From contig JAHLKI010000009.1 in NCBI GenBank assembly GCA_025602905.1, forward strand, positions 620,001 to 684,000: a DNA stretch of 64,000 nucleotides. The letters are read 5' to 3'. Source of the DNA: Phlyctochytrium arcticum. Taxonomy: Eukaryota; Chytridiomycota; Chytridiomycetes; Chytridiales; Chytridiaceae. Below the pieces are notes generated by a model, which made no database searches, was not told the origin of the DNA, and saw only the letters and a list, made by a program, of their open reading frames with translations. This document shows, piece after piece, positions 44,794-54,949 of the stretch (within the stretch, counting starts at the first letter, position 1; every line of letters starts with the position of its first letter). Position numbers and translations under genes: made by a program.

Positions 44794-47668
44794 ATGACGG
44801 CCCTGGAGGACGATGATTGTTTCATTGTCGAAGTCACTCCTCCAGCCAAAGTGGTCAAACCTATTCCACAGGCTGCTCCGGCGGCCGTGCCTGCTACCAA
44901 CTGGATGCTGGACCGCCAGCCCATGCCCATGTCGGACTACCATCTCCACCCGCCGCACCTGGGGGGAATGGGAGCCTGGTACGCATTCGGTTATCCGCCT
45001 TATCCGGTCAATCCCCCTCCTTCCTATGGGAATTTCGAGTATCTCTCTCCCCCCGGCGTACCCGTATGCCAACCAAATTCATCAGATTGGAGGGATCGGC
45101 GTACTTTAGCAAAGAACGATAATAGCAGGTGGAATCCTGCCATTGTCAGTGCCATTGGTCGTGTCCCCCCGGTGCAGCAGTCCGGGCACCGCACTGCAGA
45201 TGTCAATTCTGCTGGCGGTGAGCGTGCCACGACCAATTCGACTGGCAAAAATCCTCCACCACCCACGAAACCCACACAGGCTCCCACCGCTCGGTCTGCA
45301 AGTACCGTTGCCGATATTGCAGCAGAGCTGTCTGTCATCAACTTAATCTCTGATGACGAGGATGAGCCTTTCTCTCCTCGCGAAAACAGCTCACCGGAAG
45401 AATTCATCTCCTTCAATTTTGGGATTTCAACCTCTGCGGACTTGGCACCCCGTTCCAACATACCATCAAAATCGATCGTGGCCAAAAGAAACCATCACAC
45501 ATCATCTGCGGTCATTCCCAGGAAGCTCGGGCGCACTGGAAGGCGTAACGCCAGGATACTGGAACAAATACCAATTTTGAAAGGAATCGCTGCACGAGCA
45601 TGCGCGTCGGGTCGATCGTGCTGGCTTTATGGCAAAAGACTTTACGGGCTAGAAATGAAAAGGCTTGTCGCGTACAACCTGGCTGCGGTCCAGCTTGGCC
45701 AATGGCAACCAAGGCCTCTCGGCCCAAAGCAAATCACCAAACTCTACAGGGAAGCCATCAGCACTTCGAAACATTTACCGATGACTGAATCAGAGCGAGA
45801 AAAGTTTGTCATGTTATACGATGTCGCCAAAAACAACCTGTCAGACATGACACGGCTAGCCGTGGATTTGAGGTGCAAAAAAGCTGAAGCTAAGGCTACC
45901 CGTAAATCCTACTTTCCTGATCAAGCAAAAAACGGCCCAGTGTCCGATTCTTCAAGTCGAAGCTCTTCGTCTCCTTCTCCGTCTCCCGAACGCAGAAGCG
46001 GCAGAAGTCGGACCCCAATTAGCAGTGGTGCACGAGCTCTGGCTGGACGCGATCGACGCAACCCCAGCCGCTCCCGCCGTATCCGTGGTAGATCTTTTTC
46101 GTCGTCCTCATCGGAGCAGGATTGTCGCTCACGCCACTCACGCCGCTCCCGAAGCCGCCGTCGATCCGCTTCCCCCTATGCCCGCTCGCGCAGCAGGCGC
46201 CGATCATTGTCGCCTGACCGCTACCGTTATAGACGTCGATCGCCGTCACCTGCACGTTATGGAAGTCGTTACCCGGTCACAGTCACAGAAAGTCGAAGAT
46301 ATCCTTCTCCACCCAGTCGCGAGGATTCACAACCCCGAACGAAAGCTGGTCTTTCGTCCCACTTGGGGCTGAGACTCAAGTACGGACGCTACTTTGCCGA
46401 GTCTGATGAAGTATCAGCAAACCCATTCAGAGCATTGAGAGGGAAACCCCGAAGACAGCCCACTTCGGCTAGAATATCGCCCGCCGACATTGCCGATTTC
46501 TGCCTGATGTATGCCAATACCATTGCATACTATGTCGATCGTATTCGAGCTACAGATTCAATTATGGGTTCCGGTGCGGGTGGTGCCGCGGGAAGTTGGC
46601 GCACGCCTGGAACTTCGCAGAGGCTTGCAAAAGATGACTCCGTTATAGGACGCGCACATCCTAGTCCGGCTTCCTTGATGCCTCGTTCGCGGGATGACAC
46701 TTATCTTCCCTCGCGAAGCGCCCCTCAACAATTGTATCAATCAACGCACGGCACGGTGACAGAGTTTCGGTTAAGTGGGGGCCAACGCCTTCCCAACCGA
46801 GCAGAAATTTGTACTTTTGGAACATACTTGCCCAACGGCCGTACCATCGAAGTCTATTGCGATGGGTCGTACTCTAAACGTCTCTGCGGAATCGGCTGCT
46901 ACTTTCCCAATGGCGAGCGGCCTCTTATTTGTCAGCCTGTTGAAGGAACATGCTCGTCAGATGCTGAGACCGAAGCTGCATATGCTGCTTTGGCGAGTAT
47001 CGGCGATGGGATCAACGCCATTCTGTACATCGATTGTTTGTCTATCGTAGCCTCCCTCAAAGAATACACGTCTAATCGCCTCCCGCGATTCAGTCCCGCG
47101 CAAGAACGGCTTGCCAAGGTATGTGGTTGTTCTTGATACCCTCGTTATATTCCCAAGCGTCAATGAGGATAACCATTTTTTTGTTGTTGTTATGTTTCAG
47201 TTGGTTTTCGGCCGAAATGGGAGTACAAAGTGGATGTGGGTCAAGGCTCATGTGGGAAATCCAGGTAATCGGCAAGCTGACAAACTTGCGGGTTTTGCGC
47301 CTACGGTTCTCGCTTATGAGGGAGATATCGACAAGCAAATTGAACAGTTGGAGCATTTGCTTCAAACGGAAAGTCTGCTTCACTACCGATTGCGTACCAT
47401 TCGCGTTCGTACCGGAAGCTCCGATTCAGCCATCCGTACTCCTCAAAAGTCTTCTGCACCACAATTGCCAGCGGGACAATCTTCCACCTCGAAACCCGAA
47501 GCTCAAGCATCGTCTTCTGCGGCCGCTGACAATGGCGACTCGTCGGAAACGGCCTCGTCCCTGCTCATCGAAAAGGAGGATGGAACATTTGAAGAAATCC
47601 TCTTTGATGAAGAAGGCAAAATGGTGGGCATCCGCGCATCCGATTCCTCTTTCATTACCGTTGTGTAG
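44794..47668 (+). CDS. SR-rich protein with a C-terminal RNase H-like domain
   Basis: Two exons (44794-47118, 47201-47668; intron 82 nt, phase 0) give 930 aa. Residues 1-390 are Pro/Ser-rich with a helical part. About 390-520 is an Arg/Ser domain (SRSRRIRGRS and R-R-R-S-A-S-P repeats), as in splicing factors. An RNase H fold follows near 680-860. Its catalytic set is recognisable: V-Y-C-D-G-S-Y (Asp), S-D-A-E-T-E-A-A-Y (Glu), L-Y-I-D-C-L-S (Asp) and KAHVGNPGNRQADKLA (His and Asp). The tail is Ser/Ala-rich. An RS domain with RNase H1 is an unusual pairing and suggests action on RNA-DNA hybrids near transcription or splicing. Function inferred from domains only. Confidence 0.75.
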
Positions 47669-48035
47669 GAAACCACCTTGGCCCTTCAACATTCCTTTCC
47701 GAAGACCTCTCACACATCATAGAATGAATCTTGATACCCCCCTCCACTGGATACCCCTCTTCCCGCCTGGTGATTTCAATACCCTCTCTCGCAAACTTTT
47801 GTGCAGGAACGCAGACTTGTGTTTGATCTTTTTGCTTGTACATAGTTTTTTGATCCGTAGTTTTTAGTTGGAACATTTGAATATACTTGCCCTGTACAAT
47901 TACAATTTGATCTCACCGATACACCATTTTATGCACCGGCTACGTTTTTTCCGGACGTTCTTGGCTTTTGTTTACGCTCTCAGAATTTGGCACACACGCA
48001 GATTTGCAACAATTTGAACCCGGACATTTGAAGCA

Positions 48036-48700
48036 ATGAGCGACAAGAAAATGAACTACAAAGACCGGTATGCATACCATTCCCTCTCCGTAACCATCGA
48101 TATGATACTAATACTTTCCTTTTATCAGGCAGGCACTCTCGTTTAGCGCCGCCGTTCCCGACTTTCTTCGTCAGATGCAAGCCCACGCCGATGCCAATCA
48201 AACCGGTCGGCGAAAACGAGATGGGCCTCCTCGTGGGCCCCCCGGAGACGATAGTGAGGATAGTGGGCCTGACCGTCCGGATGCGGACGACGAGAAACCG
48301 CAAATGGTTGTTGAGAAGGGAATCACGGATTTCGAAGTACGCAATTATTTGGGGACTGGTAAAGTAAACACTTTCAACAATTTTACATCTATGATGTCTC
48401 GAATATATAACTTTTTTGTCTTCCGTTTATGTAGATGTGACTAAGGACGGCGGCAGTAGTAAGAAGCGGGGGGCAGAGGATGAGGACGAAGAAGATGATG
48501 TTGTTGAGAGTAGCGAGGGGGAGATGGATGGGGATGGCAAGCCCAAGTTCCGCAAGCCGCGGAGAAAGAAGGTTTCGGGAATGGAGTCGAATGCGGGTGT
48601 GATCAAGAAACGACAGGTGGATGCGCGGAAAAAGGATGCGCTGGCCAAAACTAAGAAGATTAAGAATAAGACGTTATTGTCGTTTGGGGATGATGAGTAG
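48036..48700 (+). CDS. DUF4604 protein (KIAA1143-like)
   Basis: Three exons (48036-48067, 48129-48358, 48435-48700) give 175 aa. The start MSDKKMNYKDRQALSFSAAV and V-P-D-F-L-R-Q-M match the N-terminal family motif (aromatic, then P-x-F-L). The middle is acidic (Asp/Glu/Pro). The end, TKKIKNKTLLSFGDDE, is the conserved C-terminal signature. The family is widespread, small, highly charged and probably nuclear; its biochemical role is not established. Confidence 0.82.
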
Positions 48701-48748
48701 AATTTGGAGTGTGGGGGGCGAGAGAAATATGGGTTTTATGGTGGGGGG

Positions 48749-50326
48749 TTAGGTAGTTGTTGTCCGTATGGTGGCGGTCTTCCGATGAGCAGCATCCTTG
48801 CGGGCTCGTAGCCGATCGACGTGTGCCACACCCCCGGTTTTCTTGAGCGTATCCCCGTGAACCACACCCACCAATTCCTGCTCAAACGTCTTTGCGGCCC
48901 GCGCGTCGATGGATCGCTCCCATTGCCTGACTGACTCGGAGACTTTGAGTGCTTTCAAGCGCCGGTCGCTGTCTTCCTGCGATCCTGATGACGCAAGTTG
49001 AATCTGGGAGAGGATGGGGGCAAGACCTACTGTCTGCAACTCATCGGCCGACAACACATCAAGTTCTAAAGCAGGCTTTGGTGCGGTAGGATCGCTAGTT
49101 GTAACTGCCATCTCAATGACCAATCCCACTTTTTGCAAGATCTCCATCACGCGCTCTTGCTCCTCCTCCAATTCCACCGAACACCCCTCCTTCTTTTTCA
49201 GATACGCCTGTTCGCGGACGATTCCCTGCAGCTCTTGCTCCCATGTATTCTTCCACCGCGGCCGCACCGAGTCCAAGTTTTTGACAAAGGCGGTCATTCC
49301 CGCCATCAGACTCTGACATTCTGTATGTGCCGCCTCCCACCGTGCAAAGAGTTTGGCCGGGTCGGCTTTACGAGTTACGTCCATGCGGAGGGTATCAACA
49401 ATGTGGGTGAGGTGGGTAAGCCGGTCCTGGAGAAGGGTATTCTCGTGTTCGATGGACTCTTTTTCGGCGAGGAGCGCCGCTCGACGACCGGATGGTTTGG
49501 CGGTCGACATGAGGTGTTCTTGGTGCTGCCGGAATTGCGTCAGCTGAGCTGATGCTTGTGCAAGACCCTGGGTTGCACTCTCCCTCAGACTGCAACAGGT
49601 CTGACGAAGAACTGCTAATTCAGACTGCATAGCCAACAGATCTTGTTGTACGACGGGAGTGATGGGTGGTGAGCCTTGGTTTTGCTGCTGCTGCTGCTCT
49701 CGAAGGACCGGATAAATTGTACTCAAGTATGGATTGAATCGATTATCTGGCTGTGAGGGATCTCTTGACGCTACCCGCCGCAGGGCATGGACCTCACTCA
49801 GGAGCACATCCAGTTTGATGACCAGTGCCGTATCCGATGTCCTGCGGTTCGCCACTAATGATTGCACTGTTACCCAAATGCTTGGACGATGAAAAATGAT
49901 CTGGTGTACCAACTTGCCTTCTTCTCGATTCACGCGTGGTCGAAGCTCGGCTAGTAATTGCAAAACTTTGCCTACCGCTCCAGCTGCTTTTACCCCGCAC
50001 TCACTCCCTGTACACAACCCCGCAATCCTCCCCTTTAAATATCCCCCAGCGACAGCGAGATTGTGTTGAATATCGTCATCTTTTGAGTCATGTCCATCAT
50101 TTCCCAATTTTGTAATAATGTGCTGAATATCTTCGTGAATGTGGTGGGCGAGTGGGGAGATTTGATCGTCTTGGCCGCTTTCCCACGTATTTAGGATCCG
50201 CAAAAGTGCCTTGCACCGATTAATCGCAGACCGGTATACTTTGGTCACTCCGGCATCGAATATAGGCGCTGTTGTACTTGTGGGTACTGCGCAGGGAAAA
50301 GTGATAGGTTCTGGAGTAGAGAGCAT
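48749..50326 (-). CDS. Coiled-coil protein, family not recognised
   Basis: Single exon, 525 aa. The N-terminal 190 residues are helical (VYRSAINRCKALLRIL, LAHHIHEDIQHIITKL, VGKVLQLLAELRPRV). A Q-rich patch (REQQQQQNQ) precedes heptad-rich coiled coil (LLAMQSELAVLRQTCCSL, ALLAEKESIEHENTLLQDRL, RMDVTRK). The C-terminal third is also helical and basic. The size and coiled coil recall cytoskeletal or centrosomal subunits such as augmin/HAUS proteins, but no diagnostic motif was found. The gene runs tail-to-tail with the DUF4604 gene, 48 bp apart. Confidence 0.6.
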   Translation of the reverse strand: MLSTPEPITFPCAVPTSTTAPIFDAGVTKVYRSAINRCKALLRILNTWESGQDDQISPLAHHIHEDIQHIITKLGNDGHDSKDDDIQHNLAVAGGYLKGRIAGLCTGSECGVKAAGAVGKVLQLLAELRPRVNREEGKLVHQIIFHRPSIWVTVQSLVANRRTSDTALVIKLDVLLSEVHALRRVASRDPSQPDNRFNPYLSTIYPVLREQQQQQNQGSPPITPVVQQDLLAMQSELAVLRQTCCSLRESATQGLAQASAQLTQFRQHQEHLMSTAKPSGRRAALLAEKESIEHENTLLQDRLTHLTHIVDTLRMDVTRKADPAKLFARWEAAHTECQSLMAGMTAFVKNLDSVRPRWKNTWEQELQGIVREQAYLKKKEGCSVELEEEQERVMEILQKVGLVIEMAVTTSDPTAPKPALELDVLSADELQTVGLAPILSQIQLASSGSQEDSDRRLKALKVSESVRQWERSIDARAAKTFEQELVGVVHGDTLKKTGGVAHVDRLRARKDAAHRKTATIRTTTT

Positions 50327-50511
50327 GCTTTATATGTAGTAGATATTAGATAGATCTATAGAGATCGTAAACAAAGCTTTTTGACGCGACATGCCCAATA
50401 TTGCTTACGTGGGTCAGGCAATTTTGACATTTGGTCCTTTGTATGAGATGAACGAGTATGACATTTATTTTGTAGGGAATGATACAGTATAATGATAGAA
50501 AGTACGATATG

Positions 50512-51552
50512 CTATGTAATTGGTTTCTGCTCTCCTAGGATAGTCATAACTTTGTCTGCAAGTCGCACATGAGCCCAACCACTGGGATGAAGGCCATCAT
50601 AGAATAGATGAGCGTCACCCTGCTGCGATTGCCCACCACCGCTTTTCCGACCGGTACCAGCATTGCCCCACACGCCATACTTTGGAGTTTGAACGTCGGC
50701 AAAACCGTGCTGCTTTGGATCCTCAATCGCATCCTCCATCAACTTGTGAGCGTCCACTAATGTTACGGTGACGCCTGCATCCCGATGTTTAGCGGCAAAT
50801 CGTTTGATGGAGGAGGCAAGCTGGCTGTTATGCCAGGCCACCCACTGCCGCACGACGGTGCGCAACATGGGGTGCACTTGCGACATGACTGGGATGGCGT
50901 CCAAGGCGGGGAGATTAAAGACTAGGAAATGCCGTGAACGATACTGGCTCGCCATCAAATCTGACATGGCCGTTTCGATGTTACTGATGACCCGCGCCGG
51001 CACCGACATGACATCTCCCAGCGCTTTTTGATAGTCGCCGATACTACTCGGCATGCCATTCTGTCGCAAGACGTGAAAGTAGTCATTACCCCCTGCCCAA
51101 AGCGCGTAGACTGTTTGATGGGGTGGATATACTTCTTCCAGTTTTTTGGGGGCAACATGGCGCTTGAGAAAAGTGTCTACCTGCTGGTCCAAACTCGGGT
51201 TGTAGCCACGGTACGGCGCTCCGGATGTTGCTCCTCCCCACGCGTAGTTTTCGAGATGTGGGATGTTGAGCTTTTCGACCACATGCTCTACCCAAACCGG
51301 TCCATCCGTCCATCGTCCATTCGTCGAGCTGGTCAGTGAGTCTCCAAACGCTACCACCGTGCGAAGCGGTCCGTGTAAACGTAACTGCTCTTGGATCATG
51401 TAGGACGCCGAATCCGTGCTTTCACTGGCAAAAATGGATGATACGCGACGCAGGAAGGGAACCGCAATGAATGATAAGGCCGCTGTCGGGAGCATGTACA
51501 GTAAATGTGATGTATGAGCTTTCTGATATCGATATATTCTTCGTTCGCTCAA
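50512..51552 (-). CDS. GDSL-family (SGNH) esterase/lipase
   Basis: Single exon, 346 aa. A hydrophobic N-terminal stretch (LLYMLPTAALSFIAVPFL) could be a signal peptide or anchor, and ATG 20 codons in is an alternative start. Block I is VVAFGDSLTSS with the nucleophile Ser. Block II Gly is in ENYAWGGATS. Block III is WAGGNDYFHVL with the Asn. Block V is FYDGLHPSGWAHV with the Asp and His. All four SGNH residues are present. Relatives hydrolyse ester bonds in lipids or acetylated sugars; substrate here unknown. Likely secreted or endomembrane. Confidence 0.85.
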   Translation of the reverse strand: MSERRIYRYQKAHTSHLLYMLPTAALSFIAVPFLRRVSSIFASESTDSASYMIQEQLRLHGPLRTVVAFGDSLTSSTNGRWTDGPVWVEHVVEKLNIPHLENYAWGGATSGAPYRGYNPSLDQQVDTFLKRHVAPKKLEEVYPPHQTVYALWAGGNDYFHVLRQNGMPSSIGDYQKALGDVMSVPARVISNIETAMSDLMASQYRSRHFLVFNLPALDAIPVMSQVHPMLRTVVRQWVAWHNSQLASSIKRFAAKHRDAGVTVTLVDAHKLMEDAIEDPKQHGFADVQTPKYGVWGNAGTGRKSGGGQSQQGDAHLFYDGLHPSGWAHVRLADKVMTILGEQKPIT

Positions 51553-51938
51553 TTGGTTTTCTTGATGTGAGATATGTTTGTTGTTTGATGCCCCAGCTCC
51601 GTTTATATACGTTCACAGCAATATATACCCAGCAGCAGCTCTTTTTACTAATCGTGTTGTTGGGAATCTGTCATATTTAATGGACATTTCAGCAGTCGGC
51701 GCCCGCCGAGCCCCACGGCTCCATCTTGTTTTTCACCCAACCAGCGGAAATTTACCAACTGCCGAATTCCCGTGACATCATCACTATTACGCGTCGGAGA
51801 TTCAGCACACTTTGCATTTATAAATTCGATGATCTTGAATATCAGAGAAGACCCAAAAGGGAATCCCAAAAACTGATCATACATCTATATATACTGTTCA
51901 AGCCTAAGTATATGGTTGGCGCGGAAGGGGATGTCTAG

Positions 51939-53621
51939 TTAATCCTCGTCTGCGGCATCGGGGGGACTTTCCGGAATAATAGATAATGAAATTTCACCAC
52001 TTGCATTTAGAAAGCTTGCATATGCAGAAGAAAAGGAATCGACATTTCTCAGCCAGTGTGCATAACTTGAGGCAAGCGAGTTAAGGTCAGCCTTCGCAGG
52101 CCCAAAAGTATGGCTGATAGAAGGCGTACCTGTGATGCTCCATTTCCTCGTTCCGGATTTTTTGGAGCAGATCCTCTTTGAAGCGCAGAATCGCATCCAC
52201 GTGCGCATCAAAATTGAGCGGATCCTTGCCAGAAGCTACTCTCCGCTTGTCAACCGTATTGTACCCGCGAAATATCGTCTAATGCACACGCAGAGGTTTA
52301 GCGAGAGATGATGTTGCACAATTCTGAATAACTTGCAACCTCCTCTAAATACAATCCGAGGGCTGGGGCTTTGGGTATTCCAATTTTAATGTCGCCAAAG
52401 GTTGCACTCACAACTTTTGGGGGTGTCTCAGTTCTCACCACTAATATTGCCAAGCCTTTGAAGAAGTGTCAATGATCCGCCAAGATACCCATAGTGAAAG
52501 CAACCATCGACCTATCATCTTTCTAATCTGATGAAGAATGAACGATTCTCCATGGAGCCTGACAGTAACCCATTCAACACCACGATGCACACGAGGATCT
52601 TGTACCTAAGTCGAGACATAAATCGGATGAATGTGACTTGGAACAACCACAGTTCATGTTTACCTGTATTGAAATCACTCGCCGCTTGAGTGACGTGCGA
52701 CAATGATTCTCCCTTATTGTGTAATTTCGAAAGTTATGGTGCCCCACGAACAGATGCATGGCCTCCTGGAATTTATTCAGTCGTTCGCTCGTGGTGCGGT
52801 AATTGTGGGTAGGTTCAACATCGCAAGAGGCCAGCTCTGGAAGTTTGATTTGTGGCATGGGCTTTTGGGACCCCGATGTGGATAGCAAATGGCGGACTTT
52901 GCTGTCGGGTCCATAAAAGGCATCTGGAGGGGGAGATCTGAAGACATAGGTTGGGAATGTGTACTCGTAGATTCGCTCGTCACAGGATCTTCGCGCATTG
53001 AAATGTTTGGTAACAACTTGCAGATCTAGTCCACGTTAGTCTTGCGCGGGACGGTATCCAAAATGCCGTTTTCCAGACCCCAAATACGGATGCTTGCTGG
53101 CAGTAACTCATTCAAACGATTCAGAGCTTCGTCTCTATCCTTGGCAATGAGTTTGCACGACACCACCTGCCGAACTCTATCCGAAATCAGGCTTCAACCC
53201 TCAGTCCTAGCGACAATATGTTTGGTAACACTCACGCGCTAACCCCTATATCGGTTCTGGCTGCTCTCGTCCACCCGTTTTTTTCTGGATCGGAAGCATT
53301 GTCCTCTGATACTAATCCAGCTCGATATAGAGCAGGCAGCAGTACATTTTCGATGGCATTAGACCCGCTGTCATCTGGCTGGCTACAGGTACATTTAGCA
53401 AATGACATAGAATATTCAAATTATTCTTACAATTGAAGCCCTGAGAAGTCGTTCCCATTATATCCAAACAATATGGCAAACTAGTGAGTGGTTAGATAAG
53501 TACTACTGGGAGTTCTGAAAATTGTGCATTGAGCAGATCACACTTTTTTCCGTTGTAATCGGGACGGCGTTAAGGTCGAACTTGCAGGAGTGACTTGTGA
53601 TGCTTCGGGGTCAGAACTCAT
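51939..53621 (-). CDS. PUS1: tRNA pseudouridine synthase, Pus1 type (nine exons)
   Basis: Reconstructed from nine exons joined in phase: 53621-53544, 53480-53431, 53382-53236, 53176-53079, 53025-52664, 52605-52512, 52455-52340, 52278-52130, 52065-51939 (406 aa). It opens MSSDPEASQVTP, then FAILFGYNGNDFSGLQ, ALYRAGLVSEDNASDP and WTRAARTDIGVSA, where the Asp is the catalytic residue of TruA/Pus1. Next come LLPASIRIW, KHFNARRSCDERIYEYTFPT, LFVGHHNFRNYT and GESFILHQIRKMIG. All are family landmarks. Pus1 modifies several tRNA positions in nucleus and mitochondria. The usual R-T-D-K-G is R-T-D-I-G here. Confidence 0.88.
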
Positions 53622-54356
53622 CACTAGTATAGTCTAATCGGGATGCAATCTCAATAACTCAGGTCGGTTCAGCGTCGGCATCTCTCAAGTATTCAAAGTT
53701 GAAAGCGGTTTTAAGCGGAGTGTCACTGCCGCGCCACATCTTGACATCCTTCAACTTCAACTTAGCCCCCAAGGGGGAGATACTGCTCTGGACTGAAAGG
53801 AAAGCACCGGGAGGTTACTTCACCATGGTTGGTTTTAGATCCAGAAAGTTATTGGGGATATTATACGTATCAGTCTCCAGAGTCAAAATTATTAGACAAG
53901 TACCGAGAGAACCTGGAAAAGACGTTAGATGCTACCTGCACAGGATGATCTAGACTAGTACAGTAGATTGAAATTCTACCGCACGCTGCTACAGAAGCGC
54001 TACGATCAAAAGGGTTTAACCAAAGAGATCATCCTCTGAATCAAGCTACAGATATTGTTCCCAAAACTGAGATCAATGCCCAAAAGCAAGACATGAGCGA
54101 CAAGATCATATATACAGTAGTTAGCCCGTGGTTTACGTTGATGACGGTCTCGCGAACTTCCATTAGGTGATACACGAACCAAACCTATCCCGAGCAACTG
54201 TTTGGGTATAGATGCAGGGGGCAACGAGTGTATGACACCCAAGCATGCAGATGTCAAGTTTTGCAACTATAGAGATTCATGGCCCTGGCCAGCATGTTTG
54301 CTCAATGGATCTTGGCACAACTGAATTAGATGTCATCTAAGTAACAGTGAGGTTTC

Positions 54357-54384
54357 GGGGGGGGGGGGGGGGGGGGGGGGGGGG
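54357..54384 (+). repeat. G28 homopolymer
   Basis: Twenty-eight consecutive G residues followed by AGG. Possible quadruplex-forming tract; length in a raw assembly may be inexact. Confidence 0.85.
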
Positions 54385-54941
54385 AGGATCTTTATGAAAC
54401 ATAAAAATACAAGATTCAAGTATGTTACATTCTGAATTCCATAGGCAGTCCACCCCGAACATGTAAGAACTTTGTGCTTTGCGGCATAGTAGTACACAAT
54501 TGAGAACCGAGCCATACTCCGACGTGATGGCAAGCATATGTATATGTACAAGACATCCGCGACGCCCGGCACCATTTGGGTTTCTTGGAATAAGAAAAAA
54601 AGGTCGAGGTTCCTGCATAGTGTGATGACGATTAGATCTCAACTCAAACTCACGCGAAGGGAGTCCTGAATACTCAGGCGTCCTTCTCACCAACATATTT
54701 AGCATCCGGACGATCGCATAGCTCTCTTGGGAGCGTTGTCACTCTCAGAGCCAGCGCCGTGGATCATCAATTCATGGTATTCAACTTCGGTCCACCAAGT
54801 CTCAAAAATAGTGGGCTTCCTGAACATAAGAATTGATGGGCGGGGGCTAAAAAATACAGGAATATGAAGAAATCTGCCAGCGCAATCGTTTCTCGGCCCA
54901 AATGTTTTGCACCCAAATTCCATGCCACCGTGGGAGTTTCC

Positions 54942-54949
54942 TATAAAAG
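54942..54949 (+). promoter_or_regulatory. TATA box without an assigned gene
   Basis: TATAAAAG followed by GCGTCGACGCGTCGG and a CT/CA-rich stretch typical of a start region. The first downstream ATG (near 55022) opens only two codons, so the transcript may be spliced or non-coding. Confidence 0.35.
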
